Source: an uncultured Oscillospiraceae bacterium (GTDB taxonomy: Bacteria; Bacillota; Clostridia; Oscillospirales; Oscillospiraceae). From it: a stretch of 32,384 nucleotides of DNA. The stretch is from assembly GCA_947630395.1 (NCBI GenBank), contig CANRHK010000004.1, positions 1 to 32,384 on the forward strand, given 5' to 3'. Shown here piece after piece: positions 1 through 7,122 of this stretch. Positions within the stretch are counted from its first letter, which is position 1; every line of letters begins with the position of its first letter. The translations under genes were made by a program, and so were the position numbers. Below the pieces are notes generated by a model. That model searched no databases. It saw only the letters and a program-made list of their open reading frames with translations, and was not told the origin of the DNA.

Positions 1-1
1 G

Positions 2-169
2 TTCGGCTATCTCATGATGATCGTGCTCGGGAACTCGGTGAGCGCCGTCTTGCTGCACCTTGCCGCCATGTTCCTGCGCATTCAGCCCAAGCAGAGCGAA
101 GAGCCCAAGCAGGACGAAGAACCCAAGCAGAACGAAGAGCCCAAGCATGGCGAAGAGCCGCAACCGTAA
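2..169 (+). CDS. C-terminal end of an unidentified membrane protein with a PKQxEE repeat tail (5' truncated by window)
   Basis: Reading from base 2 gives 55 residues and a TAA stop at 167-169. The first 28 or so residues are hydrophobic (FGYLMMIVLGNSVSAVLLHL then AAMFLRI) and look like a last transmembrane helix. They are followed by a charged tail made of four tandem copies of P-K-Q/H-x-E-E (bases 86-157, 18 bases per copy) ending in PQP. The tail would lie on one face of the membrane, probably the cytoplasm. The family cannot be named because the domain-bearing part lies outside the window. A strong terminator follows at 206. Confidence 0.6.
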   Translation, partial: FGYLMMIVLGNSVSAVLLHLAAMFLRIQPKQSEEPKQDEEPKQNEEPKHGEEPQP

Positions 170-205
170 AATTCGAAGCATAAAAGTAAGGTGCCGCAGG
201 GCGCC

Positions 206-233
206 GCCGCGGGCATCCGCCCGCGGCTTCTTT
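206..233 (+). terminator. Intrinsic terminator after the truncated membrane protein
   Basis: A perfect 9-bp GC-rich stem (GCCGCGGGC at 206-214, GCCCGCGGC at 219-227) with the 4-base loop ATCC is followed by TTCTTT. It separates the upstream gene from the promoter at 283. Confidence 0.75.
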
Positions 234-282
234 GCGTCTGCCTGTCCTCTGAAAATTTCCCCCGTCAGGGCCATTCTGACGG

Positions 283-311
283 TTGAAAACAGGCGGAAAG
301 TGTTGTATAAT
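283..311 (+). promoter_or_regulatory. Sigma-A type promoter for the pseudouridine synthase/exonuclease pair
   Basis: TTGAAA at 283-288 and a perfect TATAAT at 306-311 are 17 bases apart. The predicted start near 318 lies about 45 bases before the ATG at 363. Confidence 0.75.
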
Positions 312-362
312 TTGTTTGTTGCGCCATTTCGCGTACAAAGATGGCGCGGAGGGAGGCGGAAG

Positions 363-1246
363 ATGGCGCGGCTCGAGCTGTCTGTGACGGCGGATCTGGC
401 GGGGCGCACCGTCCGCTCCCTGCTGAAATACGAGCTGGGGCTCTCCACAGCCCTGATAAACCGCCTCAAGCGCACGGAGACCGGCCTGACCCTCAACGGG
501 ACGCGAGTCTTCACCAGCGCGGTGGTCCAGGCCGGCGACCTGCTGGCGGCGGATCTGTCGCCGGGGAGCGTGCCGCGGAAATTCCGCCCGTGGCTATGGA
601 GCTGGACATCCGCTTTGAGGACGAGCACCTGCTGGTGCTGAACAAGCCCGCGCCCCTGGCGGTGATCCCCTCCTCCCTGTCCCCGGTCGAGGCCACGCTG
701 GCCAACGGCCTGGCCCACTACCTGGGCCCCGGCTTCTCCTTCCACCCGGTGAACCGGCTGGACCGGGGCACCACCGGCCTCATGGCAGTGGCCAAGAATG
801 GCTACGTCCACGACCGCCTGCGGCGGCAGCTCCACACGGACGCCTTCCGCCGTGAATATCTGGCCGTCTGTGTGGGGACGCCTGATCCCCCGGAGGGGCG
901 CGTCGACCTCCCCATCGCCCGGGCCCCCGGCTCGGCCCTGAAGCGGCAGGTGGACCCGGCGGGCAAGCCGGCGGCGACGAACTACCGGGTGCTGGAAATC
1001 CGAAGCCCCTTCTCCCTGGTGGCGCTGACGCCCCGGACGGGCCGCACCCACCAGATCCGGGTCCACATGGCGGCCTTGGGCTGTCCTCTGGCCGGGGACT
1101 GGCTCTACGGCACCGAGGACCGGAATTTGATTGCCCGCCCCGCCCTCCACGCCGCCCGGCTGGAACTGCTGCACCCCGTGACGGGACAGGCCCTCTCCCT
1201 CTCCGCGCCGCCCCCGGCGGATATGACTACTTTACTGGAGCGTTGA
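363..1246 (+). CDS. RluA/RluD-family pseudouridine synthase, interrupted by a one-base frameshift
   Basis: Enzymes of this family isomerise uridines in rRNA or tRNA to pseudouridine. The N-terminal S4-like RNA-binding part (MARLELSVTADLAGRTVRSL..., ending LLAADLSPG) is read from ATG 363, behind the Shine-Dalgarno GGAGGGAGG at 348-356. The catalytic part is in another frame, entered near base 566 (ERAAEIPPVAMELDIRFEDEHLLVLNKPA...). It contains the catalytic HPVNRLDRGTTG motif, with the family's essential Asp, and RTHQIRVHMAALGCPLAGD. One extra G in the run GGGG at 563-566 would join both parts into an ordinary protein of about 294 residues. As it stands, only the S4 part or a catalytic fragment (for example from ATG 341 or 596) would be made. 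The exonuclease starts 4 bases after the stop, suggesting one operon. The break may be a true mutation or a sequence error. Confidence 0.85.
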
Positions 1247-1250
1247 CCGT

Positions 1251-2207
1251 ATGGCAGAGCTGATTTTTCTGGATCTGGAATGGAATACCACCTTCTACCG
1301 CCGGGACGGGGAGAGACTGCCCTTCCACGAGCTGATCGAGGTAGCGGCCATCAAGGTGGACCAATTCACCGGCGCCATGCTGGACTCCTTCCACAGCTAC
1401 GTCCACCCCAAGGTCGGCCGCAAAATCGAAAACCGCACCCTCCGCCTGCTGCCCTACGGGAAGGAGGAGCTGAAGGCCCTGCTGGCGGAGGCCCCCACCT
1501 TTCTGGACATGGGCCCCGCGTTCCTCCGCTGGTGCGGGGACAACCCCGTGTTCATCGAGTGGGGCAACAACGACGTGGAGGTGCTGCTGAAGAACTTTGA
1601 GTTCCACCGTATCTCCTTCGACGCGGGCTGGAAGTGCCAGTTCTACGACCTCCAATACATGTACCAGAAGCTCTTCGGCGGGGATCTGGGCATGCAGCCC
1701 TCCCTGGAGAAGGCGGTCACGGATCTGGAGATGGACACGGATCTGGACTTCCACAGCGCCTGGAACGACACATTCTACACCGTCATGGTCTACCAGACCA
1801 TGCTGGACAGATTTGAGGGCCTGACCCTCTTCCACAAGCCCCCCAAGCCCAAGGGCCCGCCGCCCCTGTGGGAGCTGGATCTGGGCGTCTTTGACAGCCG
1901 CTGGGACTGCAAGAACCGGCCGGAGGTGACCCGGCCCGTCTGCCCCCTCTGCGCCCAGGCCGTCTCCCCGGGCCGCTGGGTCCGCACCGGCCCCACCGAG
2001 CAGGTCCAGCGCTGCAAGTGCCCCGAGCACCGGCGGCTGTATCTGGTGATCACCTCCGAGAAGGAGGACGGAACGTGGCACGCCAAAACCGCCATCTACA
2101 AGGACGCCGGCCCCATCGCCGAGCGCTTCCGCAGGGCCTCCCAGAAGCGGCGGGCGGACCAGCTCCGCTCCAAGCAGGCCATAGAGAAGAAGCAGGCCGC
2201 GTCATAG
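1251..2207 (+). CDS. DEDDh-type 3'-5' exonuclease (RNase T/Pol III epsilon fold) with C-terminal Cys cluster
   Basis: 318 residues. The N-terminal exonuclease fold (about 1-190) shows all DEDDh acidic residues: D8 and E10 in FLDLEWN, D108 in WGNNDVEVL, and H168 with D173 in FHSAWND. The order matches Exo I-III motifs of two-metal-ion 3'-5' exonucleases such as the ERI1/KapD group. After a Pro-rich linker (197-205) comes a probable zinc-binding region (C220, C231, C234, C255, C257, H260) and a basic C-terminus (SQKRRADQLRSKQ). The substrate, DNA or RNA, cannot be told from sequence. It starts 4 bases after the pseudouridine synthase, with no room for its own promoter, so the two are probably cotranscribed. 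Confidence 0.85.
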   Translation: MAELIFLDLEWNTTFYRRDGERLPFHELIEVAAIKVDQFTGAMLDSFHSYVHPKVGRKIENRTLRLLPYGKEELKALLAEAPTFLDMGPAFLRWCGDNPVFIEWGNNDVEVLLKNFEFHRISFDAGWKCQFYDLQYMYQKLFGGDLGMQPSLEKAVTDLEMDTDLDFHSAWNDTFYTVMVYQTMLDRFEGLTLFHKPPKPKGPPPLWELDLGVFDSRWDCKNRPEVTRPVCPLCAQAVSPGRWVRTGPTEQVQRCKCPEHRRLYLVITSEKEDGTWHAKTAIYKDAGPIAERFRRASQKRRADQLRSKQAIEKKQAAS

Positions 2208-2316
2208 GCATAGGTTGTATTGCGGGAAACCATAAAAGGAGCACCCATCCGGTCGCTCGACAGGATCGAAACAATACTGCCACAGGGCAGCTGCCAAACA
2301 GGGGTGCAACAAACAC

Positions 2317-2363
2317 AACAGCCATACTCGGGCATTTGTTCGGGTATGGCTGTTCTTTTTATC
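2317..2363 (+). terminator. Strong intrinsic terminator after the exonuclease
   Basis: A 14-bp stem with one G-U pair (2317-2330 and 2341-2354) and a 10-base loop is followed by CTTTTTATC. It lies between the convergent exonuclease and nfo genes. Toward the minus strand the following sequence is only moderately T-rich, so termination of nfo here is possible but less certain. Confidence 0.85.
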
Positions 2364-2385
2364 TGTCTCTATGTTGTGAACTGAA

Positions 2386-3234
2386 TTACCGAAAGCTAAC
2401 TTTGAAATCTGCCATCCGCCGGAGGAGGGCGATCTCCTCCCCGTGGCCCGCGTCGTCGGTGGGGGTCTCCAGCAGGAACGGCAGGTCCCGCAGCGCCGGG
2501 TGGGTGATGCAGCGGACAATGGCCTCCGTGCCCAAGGTCCCCTCCCCGATGCGGGCGTGGCGGTCCTTTTTTGCACCCAGGGGGTTCATGCTGTCGTTGA
2601 TGTGGACGGCCTTCAAGCGCGAAAGCCCGATGACCCGGTCAAACTCCGCCAGCACCCCGTCCAGGTCCCCGGCGATGTCGTAGCCCGCGTCGGACACGTG
2701 GCAGGTGTCCAGGCACACCCCCAGCTTCTCCCGGCACGCCGCCATGTCCAGAATCATCCGCAGCTCCTCGAACCGTCCGCCGATCTCGCTGCCCTTGCCC
2801 GCCATAGTCTCCAGCAGCACGGTGGTGGCCTGATCGGGCCTCACCACCCGGTCCAGCATCCCCGCGATGAAGCGGCAACCCGCCTCCACCCCCTGGCCCA
2901 CGTGGCTGCCCGGGTGGAAGTTGTAATAATTCCCCGGCAGGTGCTCCATGAGGGCCAGGTCCTCCCCCATCATCCGCTCCGCCAGCGCCCGGATGCCCTC
3001 GTCCCGTGAGCAGGGGTTCATAATGTAGGGGGCGTGGGCCACAATGGGGCCGAAGGCATTTTTTTCCAGCAGCTCCCGCAGCTTCCCCAGGTCCGCCGGG
3101 TCGGCGGCCTTGGCCCGGGCGCCCCGGGGGTTCCGGACAAAGCACTGGAAGGTGTTGGCGCCGATGTGCAGCGCCGTCTTTCCCATCCTGTAAAATCCTC
3201 CTGCGGAGGACAGGTGTGCGCCCAGATATGTCAT
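2386..3234 (-). CDS. nfo: Deoxyribonuclease IV (AP endonuclease, Nfo family)
   Basis: 282 residues, the normal length of endonuclease IV, which cuts 5' to abasic sites and removes blocked 3' ends in base excision repair through a three-zinc TIM barrel. Family motifs are present in order: YLGAHLSSAGG at the N-terminus, VAHAPYIMN, NFHPGSHVG, LETMAGKGSEIG, CLDTCHVSDAGYD, HINDSMNPLGAKKDRHARIGEG and LETPTDD. These carry the His, Glu and Asp metal ligands. The ATG overlaps the TGA of cca by four bases (3231-3234), so the two are translationally coupled. Confidence 0.95.
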   Translation of the reverse strand: MTYLGAHLSSAGGFYRMGKTALHIGANTFQCFVRNPRGARAKAADPADLGKLRELLEKNAFGPIVAHAPYIMNPCSRDEGIRALAERMMGEDLALMEHLPGNYYNFHPGSHVGQGVEAGCRFIAGMLDRVVRPDQATTVLLETMAGKGSEIGGRFEELRMILDMAACREKLGVCLDTCHVSDAGYDIAGDLDGVLAEFDRVIGLSRLKAVHINDSMNPLGAKKDRHARIGEGTLGTEAIVRCITHPALRDLPFLLETPTDDAGHGEEIALLRRMADFKVSFR

Positions 3235-4559
3235 AGCAGCTTCTCCTTTGCGTAATCCAGCAGAATTTCTCTGTCGTTGGGGAGTGTTTCGTCAATCACC
3301 AGCTCCAGCAGGGCGCTGAGGCACCTCCCCACCGCCGGCCCCCGGAGGCCCAGGGCCATGACATCGTTTCCCTTCACCGCCAGCTGCCGCAGGGTGAAGC
3401 AGTCCCCCTGCTCCAGCACCAGGTTCAGCAGCGCCTCCCACTGGTCCAGGAGCCCCAGCCTGTCCCGGAACCGCTCCGCCTGGGCCAGGTTGTCCGCCCG
3501 CTTCACCTCCAGCAGCAGCCGCACCGTCTCCTCCCCGTACCGGGAGAGATTCCGCCGGACGGCTTTCTCGCTGAGGGTCAGGGGCGCGTCGTGGCGCTCC
3601 ACCAGGGTGAGGATGGTCCTCTTGCTCTGGTGATCAAACCGCAGCCGGTCCAGGATGGCCGACCCTTTCTCCACGCTCTTGCGCCAGTGGCCGTAGAAGT
3701 GGCCCCGGCCCTCCCCGTCTACGGTGAAGGTGTCCGGCTTGCCCAGGTCGTGGAGCAGCAGGGTCCAGCGGAGAACCGGCCAGGGCTTTGCCGCCGCCAC
3801 GGCTCTGGCGGTGTGCTCCCACACGTCGTAGCAGTGGTAGGGGCTGCGCTGGTCGAAGCCTACGGCGGGCAGCACCTCCGGCAGGGGCACCCCCAGCACG
3901 TCCGGGTAGCTCAGCAGCACCTCCAGCACGTGCTCCCCCAGGAGTACGCCGGTCAGCTCCTCCCGGATCCGCTCGGTGGCGATTTTCCGCAAAAGCGGGG
4001 CGCACCGGCGGATGGCGCTGTCCGTCCCCGGCTCGATGGAGAAGCCCAGCCTGGAGGCGAAGCGGAGGCCCCGGAGAATCCGCAGCGCGTCCTCCTCAAA
4101 GCGCCTCTCCGCCTCCCCCACCGCCCGGAGGACGCCCCTCTCCAGGTCCTCCCGGCCCCCGAAGGGGTCGGCGATCTCCCCCCGAAGGTCCATGGCGATG
4201 GCATTCACCGTGAAATCCCGGCGGGCCAGGTCCTCCCGGAGGGACCGGGTGAAGGTGACATGGTCCGGGTGGCGGCTGTCCAGATAGGTCCCATCCACCC
4301 GGTAGGTGGTGACCTCCACCCCCCTGCCGCCGCCCACGGTGACGGTGCCGTGCCGGAGTCCGGTGGGCAGGGCCCGGGGCGCGAAGAGCTCCACCACCGC
4401 CTCCGGCAGGGCGCCGGTGGTCACGTCCCAGTCCCCGGGCGTCCGCCCCAGCAGCATATCCCGCACCGCGCCGCCCACGCACCAGGCCTCATAGCCCGCG
4501 GCCTCCAGCCGCGCCATGATTTCACGTACCTCAGCAGGCAGTTCCCGCACCGGCCTCAC
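3231..4559 (-). CDS. cca: CCA tRNA nucleotidyltransferase with HD domain
   Basis: 442 residues. The enzyme adds or repairs the 3' CCA end of tRNA without a template. The class II nucleotidyltransferase head shows CVGGAVRDMLLGR, the metal-binding DWDVTT (DxD), and RRDFTVNAIAMDLRGEIADPFGG. The RNA- and base-recognition part follows (RFEEDALRILRGLRFASRLGF). The C-terminal half carries an HD domain (LLHDLGKPDTF). A GTG at 4557-4559 was taken as start because an in-frame TGA lies just upstream. An ATG 14 codons later (MARLEAAGYEAWCVGG), with GAGGT upstream, is an alternative. It is divergent from murC and overlaps nfo. Confidence 0.93.
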   Translation of the reverse strand: MRPVRELPAEVREIMARLEAAGYEAWCVGGAVRDMLLGRTPGDWDVTTGALPEAVVELFAPRALPTGLRHGTVTVGGGRGVEVTTYRVDGTYLDSRHPDHVTFTRSLREDLARRDFTVNAIAMDLRGEIADPFGGREDLERGVLRAVGEAERRFEEDALRILRGLRFASRLGFSIEPGTDSAIRRCAPLLRKIATERIREELTGVLLGEHVLEVLLSYPDVLGVPLPEVLPAVGFDQRSPYHCYDVWEHTARAVAAAKPWPVLRWTLLLHDLGKPDTFTVDGEGRGHFYGHWRKSVEKGSAILDRLRFDHQSKRTILTLVERHDAPLTLSEKAVRRNLSRYGEETVRLLLEVKRADNLAQAERFRDRLGLLDQWEALLNLVLEQGDCFTLRQLAVKGNDVMALGLRGPAVGRCLSALLELVIDETLPNDREILLDYAKEKLL

Positions 4560-4632
4560 CCCGCTTCATCAAAATTTCCGTCTCAAGATTATTTTTCCTG
4601 AAAATCAGCCATAGTATTACTACAAATACCGG

Positions 4633-4661
4633 TTGCGTAAAGCGATTTCCTATAGTATAAT
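4633..4661 (+). promoter_or_regulatory. Sigma-A type promoter of murC
   Basis: TTGCGT (4633-4638) and TATAAT (4656-4661) are 17 bases apart in the AT-rich cca/murC intergenic region, 58 bases before the murC ATG. No convincing opposite promoter for cca was found in the same 160 bases. Confidence 0.75.
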
Positions 4662-4719
4662 ATAAAATTGCAAAAAAGGCAAATACCGGCTTCCGCCGTT
4701 TTGGGAAGGATCTATTCCT

Positions 4720-6093
4720 ATGCTCCATATTGATACATTGATTCAGCACTACATCGCCCCCGGCCGGCGGGTCCATCTGTCCGGCATCGGCGGCGTCTCC
4801 ATGTCCCCCCTGGCCGAGGTACTCCACGGCATGGGCCTCCTGGTCCAGGGCAGCGACATGCATGAAAGCCCGGTGGTGGACCACCTCCGCTCCCTGGGCA
4901 TTCCCGTGGCCATCGGCCACTCTGGCCAGGCCATCCATGGCGCGGAGTTCCTGATCCGCACCGCCGCCATCCACGACGATAACCCGGAGATCACCACCGC
5001 CCGGGCCAATGGCATCCCCGTCTTCGAGCGGGCGGAGGCCTGGGGCGCCATCATGCAGCAGTATGAGAACGCCCTGTGTATCTCCGGCACCCATGGCAAG
5101 ACCACCACCACCTCCATGTGCACCCACATCTTCATGGCCGCCGGCCAGGACCCCACTGTCATGATCGGCGGCACCCTGCCCATGCTCCACAGCGGCTACC
5201 GGGTGGGCAAGGGCGACACCATCATCCTGGAGTCCTGCGAGTACCGCAACAGCTTTCTCTACTTCTTCCCCACCGTGGCGGTAGTGCTGAACGTGGGGGC
5301 CGACCACCTGGACTTTTTCAAGGATCTGGACGACATCAAGGCGTCCTTCCGCCGCTTTGCGGGGCTGGTGCCGCCGGACGGCCGGATTGTGGCCAACGCC
5401 GACGACCCCGGCGCCATGGACGCTCTCAAGGGCATGACGCTCTTCACCTTCGGCCTCTCGGAGGGCGCGGAGTGCCGCGCCGTGGACCTCACCTGGCATC
5501 AGGGCATGCCCGACTTCGACGTGGTGGTGGATGGGGAGTTCTACACCCACCTGTCCCTCCGCGTGCCGGGGCGGCACAACGTGTACAACGCCCTGGCCGC
5601 GGCAGCCGCCTCCTATGTGCTGGGTGTGAAGGGCGAGGCCGTAAGGGCCGGTCTGGCGGCTTTCTCCGGCACCGGCCGCCGCTTCGAGCACAAGGGCTCC
5701 TACCACGGCGCGGAGGTCTACGACGACTACGCCCACCACCCCGCCGAACTCCACGCCCTGCTGGAGACCGCCATGAGTCTGGGCTATGAGCGGGTGATCT
5801 GCGCTTTCCAGCCCCACACCTACACCCGCACAAAATCCCTCTTTGACGACTTCGTCCGGGAGATGAAGGTGCCGGACCTGGTGGTGCTGGCGGAGATCTA
5901 CGCCGCCCGGGAGCAAAACACCATTGGCATTTCCTCCGCCGATCTGGCGGCACAGATCCCAGGCAGTATCTTCTGCCCCACCCTCCAGGACACCGAGCGG
6001 GTGCTGCGGGAGACCGCCCGGCCGGGGGACTTGATTCTCACCGTCGGCGCGGGGGATATTTTCACTGTGGGGGAGAATCTGGTAAAAGGATAA
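4720..6093 (+). CDS. murC: UDP-N-acetylmuramate--L-alanine ligase
   Basis: 457 residues. MurC is the cytoplasmic ATP-dependent ligase that adds the first peptide residue, L-Ala, to UDP-MurNAc. The N-terminal UDP-binding domain has the Gly-rich GIGGVSMS (22-29). The central domain has the Mur-ligase P-loop GTHGKTTTT (about 123-131), LESCEYRNSFLYFFPTVAVV, and NVGADHLDFF. The C-terminal part has GRRFEHKG, DDYAHHPAE and FQPHTYTRTKSLFDDF. It starts 58 bases after a good promoter with GGAAGGA upstream of the ATG, and ends at a very strong terminator, so it appears monocistronic. The general amino-acid ligase Mpl is unlikely, because size and motifs are those of MurC. Confidence 0.95.
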   Translation: MLHIDTLIQHYIAPGRRVHLSGIGGVSMSPLAEVLHGMGLLVQGSDMHESPVVDHLRSLGIPVAIGHSGQAIHGAEFLIRTAAIHDDNPEITTARANGIPVFERAEAWGAIMQQYENALCISGTHGKTTTTSMCTHIFMAAGQDPTVMIGGTLPMLHSGYRVGKGDTIILESCEYRNSFLYFFPTVAVVLNVGADHLDFFKDLDDIKASFRRFAGLVPPDGRIVANADDPGAMDALKGMTLFTFGLSEGAECRAVDLTWHQGMPDFDVVVDGEFYTHLSLRVPGRHNVYNALAAAAASYVLGVKGEAVRAGLAAFSGTGRRFEHKGSYHGAEVYDDYAHHPAELHALLETAMSLGYERVICAFQPHTYTRTKSLFDDFVREMKVPDLVVLAEIYAAREQNTIGISSADLAAQIPGSIFCPTLQDTERVLRETARPGDLILTVGAGDIFTVGENLVKG

Positions 6094-6106
6094 GCCCACT
6101 TACATT

Positions 6107-6147
6107 GGGTGCCCTGGGGCCGGAGGCCCCAGGCGCCCTTTTTCTTC
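6107..6147 (+). terminator. Strong intrinsic terminator of murC
   Basis: A stem of about 14 bp with one bulged base, closed by the trinucleotide GGA (GGGGCC-GGA-GGCCCC at its top, 6116-6130), is followed by TTTTTCTTCTT. The same top hairpin recurs at 22306-22320 and 30336-30350. Confidence 0.9.
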
Positions 6148-6161
6148 TTGCGGGAGGAAAC

Positions 6162-6301
6162 ATGTCAAACTGGTTTACCATCGAAGAAATCGACGGCGGC
6201 ACCTGGGCCATCAGCGAATACCGGCACTGGGAGGAGGCCCACAGCTACCTGCTCCTGGGGGCGGCGTGTTTGACTTCGGGGACTTTCAAATCCACATTTA
6301 A
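6162..6301 (+). pseudogene. Remnant of a metallo-beta-lactamase-fold hydrolase gene
   Basis: An ATG at 6162 behind GGGAGG opens MSNWFTIEEIDGGTWAISEY, continuing RHWEEAHSYLLLG. This is the typical N-terminus of a clostridial MBL-fold hydrolase subfamily. The match ends at about 6260. In another frame, 6263-6301 reads GVFDFGDFQIHI and a stop, which resembles the GD-x-(I/F)DLG-type strand that lies before the second metal-binding motif. The conserved HxHxDH metal site is missing, so about 60-100 residues seem deleted and the rest lost. The formally open frame runs to 6428, over the start of the next gene, and is not credible as a full protein. The start and ribosome site look intact, so a short peptide could still be made. 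The N-terminal match is recognition from memory; the second piece is less sure. Confidence 0.6.
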
Positions 6302-6319
6302 CTTTTCCCCCACGGGCGC

Positions 6320-6334
6320 ATATACTGGGTATAT
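6320..6334 (+). promoter_or_regulatory. Palindrome in the leader/promoter region of the SOD-like gene
   Basis: ATATAC-TGG-GTATAT is a perfect 6-bp inverted repeat 24 bases before the ATG at 6358. It could be an operator or overlap a promoter, but no matching -35/-10 pair is convincing here. Confidence 0.35.
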
Positions 6335-6357
6335 CATATCTGAGAAGGAGACTTGGA

Positions 6358-6990
6358 ATGAACCAGACTTTCCCCTTCCAGTCCGACGCACTGCCCTACA
6401 GCTACGCCGCCCTGATGCCCTACTGTGACGCCAACACCCTCTACTTCCACCACGACCAATACTACACCGACGCGGTGTACCGGCTCAACAAACTGGTGGT
6501 GGCCCACCGGCTCACCGGCCTGGATCTGCGCCAGCTCCTCACGGAGAAGATCGCCCTCCCGCCGGATCAGCTCAGCGTCCTCCGGGACACCGCCGGCCTG
6601 GTGTTCAACCACCAGTTCTACTTCGGCTGCGTCTGCACCGCCGCCGGCGCCCCGCCCATCAACCCCCTCACCCAGGCCCTCGTCACCACCTACGGCTCCA
6701 TCGACGCTTTCCGCCAGCTGATGGTGGAGGCGGCCCAGAGCGCCGTCGGCTCCAACTGGCTCTGGCTGGTCTCCGAGGGCCGGAAGGGGATCCACCTGGT
6801 GATCACCCCCAACAACTTGGCTGTGGATCTGAACTCCGTCTCACCCATCCTGGGGGTGGATCTGTGGGAGCACGCCTACTTCACCATGAACCACTTCGAT
6901 ATCGCCGCCTATGTCCGCTGCTGGTTCCGCTTCATCGACTGGGAGGCCGCCAACCGGCGGTATGAGGCCTCTCTCACAGCCTGGAAATGA
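6358..6990 (+). CDS. Divergent Fe/Mn superoxide dismutase-family protein
   Basis: 210 residues, full length for the family, which converts superoxide to oxygen and hydrogen peroxide. The four expected metal ligands are visible: H31 in LYFHHDQYY, H85 in VFNHQFYFG, and D168 with H172 in GVDLWEHAYF. Several otherwise conserved positions differ from E. coli-type enzymes. The HHxKHHxxYV stretch reads HHDQYYTDAV, so the His30 and Tyr34 equivalents are Y35 and A39. GSGWAWL is GSNWLWL. The second-sphere Gln of the TPNQ motif appears to be Asn (TPNN). The metal site may therefore be kept while the catalytic gate is altered. GAAGGAG lies at 6343-6349, 8 bases before the ATG. A promoter for the next gene follows at 7021, so the gene is probably transcribed alone. 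Confidence 0.85.
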   Translation: MNQTFPFQSDALPYSYAALMPYCDANTLYFHHDQYYTDAVYRLNKLVVAHRLTGLDLRQLLTEKIALPPDQLSVLRDTAGLVFNHQFYFGCVCTAAGAPPINPLTQALVTTYGSIDAFRQLMVEAAQSAVGSNWLWLVSEGRKGIHLVITPNNLAVDLNSVSPILGVDLWEHAYFTMNHFDIAAYVRCWFRFIDWEAANRRYEASLTAWK

Positions 6991-7020
6991 TTCTTCCTCC
7001 CTGATTTGGAGAAAATATAC

Positions 7021-7050
7021 TTGACAGACAACCCACCGGCGTGATATAGA
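7021..7050 (+). promoter_or_regulatory. Sigma-A promoter of the degV-family gene
   Basis: A consensus TTGACA (7021-7026) and TATAGA (7045-7050) are 18 bases apart, with an extended -10 (TGA directly before TATAGA). Confidence 0.75.
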
Positions 7051-7122
7051 TGAGAAGGAAAAACTGCGGCATCACGCGCCGCCGGTACATCGTACATAAA
7101 ATGCTCGAAAGGACACCACCCC

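Noticed and set aside
4531-6099. A 522-codon minus-strand open frame over murC
   Set aside because: Antisense to a complete MurC; low-complexity Val/Gly/His composition.
6105-6428. A 107-codon open frame taken as a whole gene
   Set aside because: Its start lies in the murC terminator and its end overlaps the SOD-like gene; only the stretch from 6162 resembles a known protein, so it is listed as a remnant.
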